Positions 25,402 through 33,040 of a stretch of 64,000 bases of DNA are shown piece after piece (the stretch's first letter is position 1; every line of letters begins with the position of its first letter). The position numbers and the translations under genes are program-made. The DNA is taken from NCBI RefSeq assembly GCF_039531165.1, contig NZ_BAAAPN010000056.1, forward strand, positions 1 to 64,000. The letters run 5' to 3'. Under the pieces are notes generated by a model. It did not search any database and was not told where the DNA came from. It saw nothing but the letters and a program-made list of their open reading frames with translations. Origin of the DNA: Nostocoides_A vanveenii (GTDB lineage Bacteria; Actinomycetota; Actinomycetes; Actinomycetales; Dermatophilaceae).

Positions 25402-25950
25402 ATGAGTGTCATGACCACGGTCTCGCTAGGGGCGCCGTTCACGCGTTCGGACCTCGATGCGCTCCCGGACGATGGGCGGCGACATGAACTCATCGACGGG
25501 GTGTTGGTCATGACCCCGGCGCCGAGTCCGCGTCATCAACTGATTCAAATGGAGCTCATCAAGCGCTTGCTGCCAGCCATACCGACTGGGCAGCGCCTGC
25601 TCGCGGCGCCGCTCGACGTCGTCCTGGGACCGGCCACCGTGCTGCAACCCGATCTGCTGATCGCAGCGCGGACCGCCTTGACGTCTCGCGATCTGCCGGT
25701 CGCTCCACTGCTTGCCATCGAGGTGCTCTCGCCGAGTACTCGGCGCTTAGACCTGGGGATCAAACGGGCGCTCTACGAGTCAGGAGGGTGTGCGGCGTAC
25801 TGGGTCATCGATCCAGACGAGCCCTCGATCACCGCGTGGGAGTTGCACGAGGGACGGTATGCCGAGGTCGGCCGGGCCGTGGGTAGCGAGTCGCTGCGCC
25901 TGCATATGCCGGTCGAGGTCGAGATCGTCCCCGCCGACCTGGTGACGTGA
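25402..25950 (+). CDS. Uma2-family (DUF820) restriction-endonuclease-fold protein
   Basis: The 182-residue protein shows RRHELIDGVLVMTPAPSPRHQ near residue 27, VLQPDLLIA (catalytic Asp) near 90 and AIEVLSPSTRRLDLGIK (E-x-x and downstream Lys) near 105. This is the PD-(D/E)XK nuclease core of Uma2 proteins. The family is abundant in cyanobacteria and actinobacteria, often in multiple mobile copies; its biological role is not established. GAGGG lies upstream of ATG 25402. It stands alone between the HAD gene and the tRNA genes. Confidence 0.87.
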   Translation: MSVMTTVSLGAPFTRSDLDALPDDGRRHELIDGVLVMTPAPSPRHQLIQMELIKRLLPAIPTGQRLLAAPLDVVLGPATVLQPDLLIAARTALTSRDLPVAPLLAIEVLSPSTRRLDLGIKRALYESGGCAAYWVIDPDEPSITAWELHEGRYAEVGRAVGSESLRLHMPVEVEIVPADLVT

Positions 25951-26073
25951 CCCGGCATCCGTGCACCACGGGGTGGGCAACCGCGATTTGGGGGGCCTGC
26001 GGGGGAGCGGGTAGTATTCACCTTCGGTTCGCGGCCCGCGCGTGCTTCGGCACGAAGGGGAGGCGATACCCCT

Positions 26074-26145
26074 TGGGGTATGGTGTAATTGGCAACACTA
26101 GTGATTCTGGTTCACTCATTCTAGGTTCGAGTCCTGGTACCCCAG
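26074..26145 (+). tRNA. tRNA-Gln (anticodon CTG)
   Basis: The acceptor stem TGGGGTA pairs with TACCCCA, the anticodon loop around 26105-26111 exposes CTG (26107-26109), and the T loop is GGTTCGAGTCC. The CCA end is not encoded. A TAGTAT box near 26011 could be its -10 element. Confidence 0.95.
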
Positions 26146-26214
26146 CGCAGCACCGTGATCGCGGTGATTCGGAGATTGACTAGGCCGTCGGCTAAGGTTG
26201 CTCCGCTGTAGCAC

Positions 26215-26290
26215 GGCCCCGTTGTGTAGCGGTCTAGCACGCCGCCCTCTCAAGGCGGTAGCGCGGGTTCGAACCCCGTCGGGGCTACCA
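26215..26290 (+). tRNA. tRNA-Glu (anticodon CTC)
   Basis: GGCCCCG pairs with CGGGGCT. The anticodon stem is CCGCC/GGCGG with loop CTCTCAA, anticodon CTC at 26249-26251. The T arm is GCGGGTTCGAACCCCGT and CCA is encoded. It follows tRNA-Gln by 69 bp, probably in one transcript. Confidence 0.96.
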
Positions 26291-26295
26291 GCAGT

Positions 26296-26329
26296 CGAAG
26301 GCCCCCTGTCCTCAGGCAGGGGGCCTTCG
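26296..26329 (+). terminator. Terminator after the tRNA genes
   Basis: CGAAGGCCCCCTG pairs with CAGGGGGCCTTCG around a short loop. It lies 6 bp beyond tRNA-Glu and between it and the convergent ndgR gene, so it can serve both directions. Confidence 0.85.
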
Positions 26330-26350
26330 CGTATGCCGCCGACCGCTTCC

Positions 26351-27103
26351 CTATTCGGACTGGGCGCGGGCGGCAGCTTCCTGGGCGGCGGCGTGGCGGG
26401 TCAGGACTTCGGTGAGTTTGTTGGCTCCTGCCATGACCGTGGCGGCGTGCAGCCGGCCGGGCTGGCGGGAGAGGCGCTCGATCGGGCCGGAGATCGACAC
26501 GGCGGCGATCACGCGACCGGAGGGGCTGCGCACGGGCGCGGAGACCGAGGCCACTCCGGGCTCGCGCTCACCGACGCTCTGGGACCAGCCCCGACGGCGG
26601 ACGCCGGAGAGGGTGGTCGCGTTGAAGGCAGCGCCGTGCAGACCGCGGTGCAGCCGGTCCGGCTCCTCCCAGGCAAGTAGCACCTGGGCGGCGGAGCCAG
26701 CGTGCATCGACAAGGTCGCGCCGACGGGGATGGAGTCACGCAGGCCGACCGGGCGCTCGGCGGCCGACACGCAGACGCGGTGGTCGCCTTGCCGGCGGAA
26801 GAGTTGAGCGCTCTCATTGGTGTGATCGCGCAAGGCCCCGAGCACCGGGCCGGCGGCAGCCAGCAGGCGGTCCTCGCCGGCCGACGCGGCGAGCTCGCCT
26901 AGGCGCGGGCCGAGCACAAAGCGGCCCTGCAGATCGCGGGAGACGAGGCGGTGGTGCTCCAGGGCGACCGCGAGGCGATGGGCGGTCGGCCGGGCCAGGC
27001 CGGTGGCCGTGACGAGTTGAGCAAGGGTGGCTGGTCCCGATTCGAGAGCCCCCAAGACGATGGCGGCCTTGTCGAGGACGCCGACCCCACTGGAGTTGTC
27101 CAT
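26351..27103 (-). CDS. ndgR: IclR-family regulator of leucine and amino acid metabolism
   Basis: The 250-residue protein starts MDNSSGVGVLDKAAIVLGAL, followed by an IclR winged helix (LAQLVTATGLARPTAHRLAV, about 25 to 45) and the IclR effector domain (about 80 to 235, with RRRGWSQSVGEREPGVASVS). This N-terminus and the divergent position in front of leuCD are diagnostic of NdgR (Streptomyces) and LtbR (Corynebacterium), which control leuCD and related amino acid genes. ATG 27103 fits the family start better than an in-frame ATG 24 bp upstream. A palindrome between it and leuC is the likely operator. Confidence 0.92.
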   Translation of the reverse strand: MDNSSGVGVLDKAAIVLGALESGPATLAQLVTATGLARPTAHRLAVALEHHRLVSRDLQGRFVLGPRLGELAASAGEDRLLAAAGPVLGALRDHTNESAQLFRRQGDHRVCVSAAERPVGLRDSIPVGATLSMHAGSAAQVLLAWEEPDRLHRGLHGAAFNATTLSGVRRRGWSQSVGEREPGVASVSAPVRSPSGRVIAAVSISGPIERLSRQPGRLHAATVMAGANKLTEVLTRHAAAQEAAARAQSE

Positions 27104-27117
27104 GTCTTGATATTGCC

Positions 27118-27134
27118 GTCTCATTGCCTGAGAC
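27118..27134. promoter_or_regulatory. Palindromic operator candidate between ndgR and leuC
   Basis: GTCTCA-TTGCC-TGAGAC is a perfect 6-bp inverted repeat with a 5-bp spacer, located 15 bp from the ndgR start and about 77 bp before leuC. NdgR/LtbR proteins bind the equivalent intergenic region in other actinobacteria; assignment here is by position. Confidence 0.65.
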
Positions 27135-27210
27135 GCAAGTTCGAGGGTCCTAAACCCGTGCGAGCCTGGCCGGGACGCCTGGTTCGCGCACGCATTTCTT
27201 GGAGGCAATG

Positions 27211-28626
27211 ATGGCAGGCACGCTGGCCGAAAAGGTTTGGGCGGACCATGTGGTTCGCAGCGCCGACGGCGAGCCGGACATCCTCTACATCGATCTCCAC
27301 CTGGTCCACGAGGTCACCAGTCCGCAGGCCTTCGACGGTTTGCGGCTCAGCGGCCGCCAGGTGCGGCGCCCCGAGCTGACGCTCGCCACCGAGGACCACA
27401 ACGTCCCGACCACCCCCGGTCCGATCACCGACCCAGTGAGCCTGACCCAGGTCGAGACACTGCGCCGCAACTGTGCCGAGTTCGGTGTCGAGATCTATCC
27501 GATGGGCCACGCCGAGCAGGGCATCGTCCACGTCGTCGGCCCCCAACTCGGGCTGACGCAGCCCGGGATGACGATCGTATGCGGCGACAGTCACACCTCC
27601 ACTCACGGAGCCTTCGGTGCGCTCGCCTTCGGCATCGGCACCAGCGAGGTCGAGCACGTCCTCGCCACCCAAACCCTCTCGCTCAAGCCTTTCAAGACGA
27701 TGGCCATCGAGGTCGATGGCGACCTGTCCGAGGGCGTCACGGCCAAGGACGTCATCCTGGCCGTCATTGCCAAGATCGGCACCGGCGGTGGTCAGGGCTA
27801 TGTCCTGGAATACCGTGGCTCGGCGATCCGCGCTCTGTCGATGGAAGCGCGAATGACGGTCTGCAATATGTCGATCGAGGCCGGTGCGCGAGCCGGTCTG
27901 ATCGCTCCCGACCAGACCACCTTCGACTACCTCAAGGATCGCCCCCACGCGCCGACAGGGGCCGACTGGGACGATGCCGTCGCCTACTGGTCGACGCTGC
28001 GCTCCGAGGACGACGCAACCTTCGATGAGGTCGTGCGCATCGACGCCTCCTCCCTGACTCCCTTCGTGACATGGGGCACGAACCCCGGCCAAGGCGCGCC
28101 GCTCGGCGCCGCCGTGCCCGACCCCGCGCTGATCCCTGACGACACCGAGCGTGCCGCCGCGGAGGCCGCCCTGGCCTATATGGGGCTGACCGCGGGCACG
28201 CCCCTGCGCGAGATCGCCGTGGACACCGTCTTCGTCGGCTCGTGCACGAACGGCCGGATCGAGGACCTGCGCGCTGCCGCAGCGATCGTCAAGGGCCGGA
28301 CGGTGGCGGACGGGGTGCGAATGCTCGTCGTGCCTGGGTCGGCCCGCGTGCGACTGCAGGCCGAGGCCGAGGGCTTGGACGCGGTCTTCACCGCGGCCGG
28401 CGCGGAGTGGCGACTGCCCGGCTGCTCGATGTGCTTGGGCATGAACGCCGACCAACTCACGCCGGGCGAGCGATCGGCATCGACCTCGAACCGCAACTTC
28501 GAGGGACGCCAGGGCAAGGGTGGACGCACGCATCTGGTCAGTCCTCTTGTCGCCGCGGCGACGGCCATCCGCGGCACCTTGTCCACGCCCGCCGACCTCG
28601 AGCCCGCCACCGCTGGGAGCAACTGA
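27211..28626 (+). CDS. leuC: 3-isopropylmalate dehydratase, large subunit
   Basis: With LeuD it isomerises 2-isopropylmalate to 3-isopropylmalate through an aconitase-type [4Fe-4S] cluster. The 471-residue protein has the aconitase signatures CGDSHTSTHGAFGALAFG (about 125), VGSCTNGRIEDL (first cluster Cys, about 345) and GCSMCLGMN (other two Cys, about 408). GGAGG at 27201-27205 gives best spacing to ATG 27211; an ATG three bases earlier is too close. It is divergent from ndgR and followed by leuD after one base. Confidence 0.97.
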   Translation: MAGTLAEKVWADHVVRSADGEPDILYIDLHLVHEVTSPQAFDGLRLSGRQVRRPELTLATEDHNVPTTPGPITDPVSLTQVETLRRNCAEFGVEIYPMGHAEQGIVHVVGPQLGLTQPGMTIVCGDSHTSTHGAFGALAFGIGTSEVEHVLATQTLSLKPFKTMAIEVDGDLSEGVTAKDVILAVIAKIGTGGGQGYVLEYRGSAIRALSMEARMTVCNMSIEAGARAGLIAPDQTTFDYLKDRPHAPTGADWDDAVAYWSTLRSEDDATFDEVVRIDASSLTPFVTWGTNPGQGAPLGAAVPDPALIPDDTERAAAEAALAYMGLTAGTPLREIAVDTVFVGSCTNGRIEDLRAAAAIVKGRTVADGVRMLVVPGSARVRLQAEAEGLDAVFTAAGAEWRLPGCSMCLGMNADQLTPGERSASTSNRNFEGRQGKGGRTHLVSPLVAAATAIRGTLSTPADLEPATAGSN

Positions 28627-28627
28627 C

Positions 28628-29218
28628 ATGCAGGCCTTCACGACGCACACCGGCGTCGGCGTCCCATTGCGTCGCAGCAATGTTGACACCGACCAGATCA
28701 TTCCAGCCGTCTATCTCAAGCGGGTGACGCGCACCGGATTCGAGGACGGCCTCTTCGCCGCGTGGCGCGGCGACGAGAGTTTCGTGCTCAACGATCCGGC
28801 GTATGCCGCGGGATCCGTTCTCGTCGCCGGCCCCGACTTCGGGACCGGCTCCTCACGCGAACACGCGGTCTGGGCGCTGATGAACTACGGCTTCCGCGTC
28901 GTCATCTCCTCGCGCTTCGCGGACATCTTCCGCGGCAACTCGGGCAAGCAGGGCCTGCTGACGGCCGTTGCCGCCCAGCACGATGTCGAATTGATCTGGA
29001 AGTATCTCGAAAACGAGCCAGGTGCTTCTGTCACAGTGGATTTGGTCTCGCGCACGATTACCGCGGGCGACATCGTCGTGCCCTTCGACGTCGACGACTA
29101 CACGCGCTGGCGTCTGCTCGAAGGGCTCGACGACATCGGCCTGACGCTGCGTCACGAAGGCGACGTCACGGCATACGAGAAGACGCGGCCGGCCTTCAAA
29201 CCGACTGTGACCGCCTGA
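28628..29218 (+). CDS. leuD: 3-isopropylmalate dehydratase, small subunit
   Basis: The 196-residue partner of LeuC supplies the swivelling domain that closes the active site. Motifs are RRSNVDTDQIIPA near residue 15, GPDFGTGSSREHAVWAL near 65 and SSRFADIFRGNSGKQGLL near 95. The gene begins one base after the leuC stop codon, so translation is probably coupled. Length and motifs are complete. Confidence 0.97.
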   Translation: MQAFTTHTGVGVPLRRSNVDTDQIIPAVYLKRVTRTGFEDGLFAAWRGDESFVLNDPAYAAGSVLVAGPDFGTGSSREHAVWALMNYGFRVVISSRFADIFRGNSGKQGLLTAVAAQHDVELIWKYLENEPGASVTVDLVSRTITAGDIVVPFDVDDYTRWRLLEGLDDIGLTLRHEGDVTAYEKTRPAFKPTVTA

Positions 29219-29399
29219 CTTTCGCTCTAATGATCGGCTGTCGCCGAACAAATGTCGTTGCGACACAACAAACTCGTTGCTTGCCAATAGTGGACTAACG
29301 CGCCCGCGCGCCCTACCGTCAGCGGTGGAGGTCGGCGAAGTTGCACGACCCCGAGGGTCGCCGGCCCAACCGGCATGGAGTGACAACGGAGTTGGTCTC

Positions 29400-30059
29400 G
29401 TGAACAAAGCTGATCTGGTGAATGCGCTCGAGGCGCGACTCGGGAGCCGGAAGGCCGCCGTCGACGCCGTCGAGGCAGTGCTCGAAACGATCGTCACCGA
29501 GGTGTCGAAGGGCGGCAAGGTCGCGTTGACCGGCTTCGGGACCTTCGAGAAGGCGGCGCGCGCTGCGCGCACCGGGCGCAACCCGCGCACCGGTGATGTC
29601 GTCAAGATCCGCAAGACCTCGGTGCCACGGTTCACCGCGAGCGCCAAGTTCAAGGACTACGTCAAGAACCCCAAGAGCCTGCCCAAGGTGACCCCGCTCG
29701 CCCGCGCGTCCAGCGCCGCGGCGAAGGCGGCGGCTGCGCCGGCGAAGACTGCGGCCAAGACGACGACGGCCGCGGCCAAGCGCGCCGCCACCAAGGCCGC
29801 GCCCGCCAAGTCGGCGACCAAGGCCGCTCCGGCAAAGTCTGCCGCCAAGACCACGACCAAGGCGGCGCCGGCGAAGGCGGCGACCAAGGCCACCGCGACC
29901 AAGGCCGCCGCGACCAAGGCCGCCACGGCGAAGGCTGCCACCACCAAGGCTGCGGCCACGAAGGCGGCGAAGGCAGCGCCGGCGAAGGCAGCGCCGGCGA
30001 AGGCCGCCGCGAAGTCGACCACGGCCGCCAAGAAGACCACGACGCGCAAGAAGGCCTGA
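29400..30059 (+). CDS. hup: HU-family nucleoid protein with histone-H1-like tail
   Basis: Residues 1 to about 95 form the HU DNA-bending fold (VNKADLVNALEARLGSRKAA, GFGTFEKAARAARTGRNPRTG). The remaining 120 residues are a low-complexity tail of Lys, Ala, Thr and Pro with PAKA/TKAA repeats, as in mycobacterial HupB and Streptomyces HupS. The tail strengthens DNA binding and compaction in those proteins. The start is GTG 29400 after CAACGGAG. The 180-bp upstream region contains the promoter but no other gene. A strong hairpin terminator follows. Confidence 0.96.
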   Translation: MNKADLVNALEARLGSRKAAVDAVEAVLETIVTEVSKGGKVALTGFGTFEKAARAARTGRNPRTGDVVKIRKTSVPRFTASAKFKDYVKNPKSLPKVTPLARASSAAAKAAAAPAKTAAKTTTAAAKRAATKAAPAKSATKAAPAKSAAKTTTKAAPAKAATKATATKAAATKAATAKAATTKAAATKAAKAAPAKAAPAKAAAKSTTAAKKTTTRKKA

Positions 30060-30067
30060 ACGCTGCA

Positions 30068-30112
30068 CCGCGAACTGCCCGGCACCCTTTGAGGTGCCGG
30101 GCAGTCGCGTTT
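30068..30112 (+). terminator. Terminator of hup
   Basis: ACTGCCCGGCACC (30074-30086) pairs perfectly with GGTGCCGGGCAGT (30093-30105), extended by CGCGA/TCGCG, and is followed by TTTG. Confidence 0.9.
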
Positions 30113-30136
30113 GTCTAGGCGAAAGGCATTGCGGCG

Positions 30137-30364
30137 CTAGCGAATGGACTCCCCGTCGCCGATGCCGACGATCCAGACCCGGGTGATCTCCGGCCGCTCG
30201 GTGCCGGGGCCGGCGACACCCAGACTCACACGCTGACCGACCCGCAGATGGCGCAATCCGCTGCCGTCGAGCGCCGCGCCGGGGAAGGGCAATTCGCGGC
30301 CGTCATCGAGCAGCACCGACCCGTCGCCGGTCTCGATGTCGTAGCGGTGGACGCTGCCTTGCAT
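30137..30364 (-). CDS. Small conserved protein upstream/downstream of cofC, function unknown
   Basis: The 75-residue protein reads MQGSVHRYDIETGDGSVLLDDG then a hydrophobic beta-rich middle and LRVGQRVSLGV. The pattern G-S-V-H-R-Y/F-D...G-S-V-L-L-D-D-G resembles a cold-shock/OB-like beta barrel and recurs as a small protein beside F420 or hup genes in actinobacteria. I do not recognise a named function. It lies 40 bp behind the cofC gene on the same strand and may be cotranscribed with it. Confidence 0.7.
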   Translation of the reverse strand: MQGSVHRYDIETGDGSVLLDDGRELPFPGAALDGSGLRHLRVGQRVSLGVAGPGTERPEITRVWIVGIGDGESIR

Positions 30365-30404
30365 CCCTCAACTCTAGGCTGCTTCGGCGCCGGAGCCGTG
30401 CGCG

Positions 30405-31037
30405 TCAGTCGCTGCCGATCGGCGCCCAGCCCGCGAGCACCTCGGCCGTATGCCGTCCGCACCCGAACGCAAGCACGCTGGCCAAGTCATCGTGCACGTC
30501 CACATCGCGCCGCAGGCGTGCCAGTTCCTGCCCGACGGGGCGATAGCCCGCGGCGAGGTGGTGCTGCGCGGAGGCGGGCCCGAAGTCCGGAGTGAGGGCA
30601 CCGTCATACGCGGCCAGGAGCACCGAGCCCACGCCCGTGTGATCGGGGACGACGCCATGGCCGACCGCGGCGCAGGCCGCGAGGGCGGTCGCCAGGTCCT
30701 CGGCGCGGGCCGACGGGATGTCCCCGAGTAAGGCGGCGACCGGGCCCGGGCCGAGCGCGACGACCCCCGCGCGGATGGCGGCGTTCAGGCCCCCTCCCGG
30801 ATCGGTGAGCACGCGCGCGCCGACGCCCTCGGCATACCCGCGGATGTCGTCATCGCCGGTGACGACGAGGAGCCGGTCGGCACCCACGGCCAGGGCCGCC
30901 ATCTCGAGCGTGTCACGGGCGAGAGCGCGACTCAACGCCGCGCGTTGGGGATGGTGCAGACGCGATTTGCCGTTGGGCGCTCCCTGCGCCGGGATGACGA
31001 CCCGCCACCCCTGGGCGCGCGCGTCGGGCGGTGTCAT
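30405..31037 (-). CDS. cofC: Phosphoenolpyruvate / 2-phospho-L-lactate guanylyltransferase (F420 synthesis)
   Basis: The 210-residue protein transfers GMP from GTP to a phosphorylated three-carbon acid (phosphoenolpyruvate in actinobacteria, where the gene is also called fbiD) in the first step of the coenzyme F420 side chain. Motifs are VIPAQGAPNGKSRLHHP at the N-terminus, LLVVTGDDDIRGYAEG near 60, GLNAAIRAGV near 90 and ALLGDIPSARAEDL near 115, the nucleotidyltransferase metal-binding Asp. The chosen ATG at 31037 gives the family N-terminus. Other F420 genes are not in this window. It is divergent from plsC. Confidence 0.9.
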   Translation of the reverse strand: MTPPDARAQGWRVVIPAQGAPNGKSRLHHPQRAALSRALARDTLEMAALAVGADRLLVVTGDDDIRGYAEGVGARVLTDPGGGLNAAIRAGVVALGPGPVAALLGDIPSARAEDLATALAACAAVGHGVVPDHTGVGSVLLAAYDGALTPDFGPASAQHHLAAGYRPVGQELARLRRDVDVHDDLASVLAFGCGRHTAEVLAGWAPIGSD

Positions 31038-31126
31038 GCCGGTGATGATGTCATGGCGGAAGTAGGCTGCCGGGCGGCCCGCTAAGCGGGCCGGCCCAGG
31101 TGTCGCAGGCACGAGATAGAGGTTCA

Positions 31127-31882
31127 ATGGCGAAGACGACCCAGCAACGCGACTTGCCGCGGGCCTACAAGTTCGTCGTTCGCGTGCTTCGGCCGTTGCT
31201 CCTGGTGCTGACCAAACGCGACTGGACCGGAGTGGAGAATCTCCCGGGCGAGGGCGGGTTCATCGCCTGCCCGAATCACTTGTCGCACACGGATTTCGTC
31301 ATGTTCGGGCATCTGATGTACGACGTCGGCCGCCCGGTGCTCTTCCTCGGCAAGTCGAGCGTTTTCGAATATCCGGTGATCGGTTGGATCGTGCGGCGGG
31401 CCGGGCAGATCCCAGTCTATCGCGGCAGTTCGCGCGCGATCGACGCCTACCGAGCGGCCGTCGATGCGGTCCGGGCCGGCGCCGCCGTCGCGATGTATCC
31501 CGAGGGCACATTGACGCGCGACCCCGACCTGTGGCCGATGCGCGGCAAGACGGGTGCCGCGCGCGTCGCCCTGGAGACGCGCTGCCCGGTGATCCCGGTG
31601 GCGATGTGGGGGCCGCAGGAGTTGATGATGCCGTACGGCCGCTCGGTCCACCTCTTTCCGCGCAAGACGATGCGCATCGACGTCGGCACCCCGGTCGATC
31701 TGAGCGATCTGTATGACGCTCCTGACCAACGTGTCGCCGCCAGCGAGGCGACCGACCGGATCATGGCGGCGCTCACGGCACAGGTGGCCGCCCTGCGCGG
31801 CCACGCGGCTCCGCCAGTGCGCTACGACCCGGCCGCGCACGGGATGACCGAATTTGGGCGGCCAGAGCGCAAGGACGGCTGA
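31127..31882 (+). CDS. plsC: 1-acyl-glycerol-3-phosphate acyltransferase (PlsC-like)
   Basis: The 251-residue protein has the four acyltransferase blocks: CPNHLSHTDFVMF (catalytic HxxxxD, about 48), GQIPVYRGSS (about 90), YPEGTLTRDPDLWP (about 125) and VIPVAMWGPQE (about 155). It acylates lysophosphatidic acid in phospholipid synthesis. In many actinobacteria gpsA follows directly; here the next gene is a cystathionine-type enzyme on the other strand only 18 bp away. The start ATG 31127 follows AGAGG. Confidence 0.9.
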   Translation: MAKTTQQRDLPRAYKFVVRVLRPLLLVLTKRDWTGVENLPGEGGFIACPNHLSHTDFVMFGHLMYDVGRPVLFLGKSSVFEYPVIGWIVRRAGQIPVYRGSSRAIDAYRAAVDAVRAGAAVAMYPEGTLTRDPDLWPMRGKTGAARVALETRCPVIPVAMWGPQELMMPYGRSVHLFPRKTMRIDVGTPVDLSDLYDAPDQRVAASEATDRIMAALTAQVAALRGHAAPPVRYDPAAHGMTEFGRPERKDG

Positions 31883-31900
31883 GGTGGCGGGAACCGTCGC

Positions 31901-32977
31901 TCAGCTGCCGGCCGCAGCGAGCGCGGTGACGATATCGGTCCAGATGTCCTCGACGTCCTCGATGCCGACACTGATGCGCACCAAGGTCTCCGGTGTCGTC
32001 ACCGGCTCGTTGGGGATGGCGCGACGGCGCTCCCACTGGGTTTCGACGCCGCCGAGTGAGGTCGAGTTGCTGATGAGGCTGGGCGCGGCGCACACGGCAT
32101 CTGCGCTCTCGGCATCGCCCGCGAGCTCGATCGAGATCATCGCGCCGAAGCCGGGATAGCGCACGCGCGATACTCCGGCGAGGTCGCCGAGACGGGCGGC
32201 CAGAATCGCGGCATTGCTGCACGCCCGGTCGAATCGGACTGCGAGAGTGCGGATTCCGCGGGTGGCTAGCCAGGCTTCCATCGGGCCGGGGATCGCGCCG
32301 CCCAGAGTGCGCGCCGACAGCAACGCGGCGTGCAACCGCGCGTCGCGGGTGACCAACGCGCCGAGGATCACATCGGAGTGGCCCGAGAGGTATTTCGTCG
32401 CCGAGTGCAACACGATGTCGGCGCCTAGTTCGAGCGGTCGTTGCAGGAGCGGCGTGGCGAAGGTGTTGTCGACGACGACCACGGCGCACTCGCGCTGCGC
32501 GACCTCGGCGGCCGCGGCGAGATCGGCGACCTGGAGCAATGGGTTGGTCGGTGATTCGAGCCAGACGAGCGCGGCGCCCGGGATCGCTGCGGCCACCGCA
32601 TCGGCGTCGCTGACATCGACCCAGCGCACGAGCCATCGGCCGGCGGTCTCGCCCTCGCGCAGCACGGTGTCCACGCCGTTGTATGCCCCGGCCGGCGCCA
32701 CGATCGTCGCCCCGTGCGGCACGAGCGTCAGCGCGGCGCTCGCCGCCGCCATACCCGAGGAGTAGAGCAGGGCCTCGCCGCCTTCGAGTGCGCCGAGCAC
32801 GTCCTCGAAGGCGGTCCACGTGGGGTTGCCCGCGCGGGCATACCGCAGGTCGGTGCCGACGACATAGGTCGATGTGAACGTCGGGGGGATCACGACGCCG
32901 GCCCCGGGCTCGGCCGGCGGCCGGCCGGTGGCGACCACCGTGGTCGCCGGGCGCGAAGCGGATTGGGGTGTCGACAT
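31901..32977 (-). CDS. Cystathionine gamma-synthase/lyase-type PLP enzyme
   Basis: The 358-residue protein is a Cys/Met-metabolism PLP enzyme. It has YARAGNPTWTAFE near 46, the PLP-stacking and phosphate region LLYSSGMAAASAAL, DNTFATPLLQRPLELGAD near 170 and the PLP lysine in LHSATKYLSGHSDV near 192. Subfamily (gamma-synthase, gamma-lyase or methionine gamma-lyase) cannot be fixed by eye. Odd point: after VSRVRYPG the usual 15 to 20 residues (LPxxPGHxxAxxQM) are absent and the sequence goes straight to FGAMISIELAG, so it is shorter than the normal 380. It is convergent with plsC and divergent from ddl. Confidence 0.87.
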   Translation of the reverse strand: MSTPQSASRPATTVVATGRPPAEPGAGVVIPPTFTSTYVVGTDLRYARAGNPTWTAFEDVLGALEGGEALLYSSGMAAASAALTLVPHGATIVAPAGAYNGVDTVLREGETAGRWLVRWVDVSDADAVAAAIPGAALVWLESPTNPLLQVADLAAAAEVAQRECAVVVVDNTFATPLLQRPLELGADIVLHSATKYLSGHSDVILGALVTRDARLHAALLSARTLGGAIPGPMEAWLATRGIRTLAVRFDRACSNAAILAARLGDLAGVSRVRYPGFGAMISIELAGDAESADAVCAAPSLISNSTSLGGVETQWERRRAIPNEPVTTPETLVRISVGIEDVEDIWTDIVTALAAAGS

Positions 32978-33040
32978 ACGGGCGACAATAGGCCGTCACG
33001 TCCGAGACGGGCGCGCAGGCCCGGGATAGTGTCGAGCGTG

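Noticed and set aside
26074..26290. tRNA-Gln/tRNA-Glu as integration site of a mobile element
   Set aside because: No integrase and no repeated tRNA 3' end nearby; the Uma2 gene alone is not evidence of an integrative element.
29700..30059. Repetitive GCC/AAG-rich DNA as a possible CRISPR or minisatellite array
   Set aside because: It encodes the Lys/Ala-rich tail of HU in frame; there are no spacers or regular repeat units.
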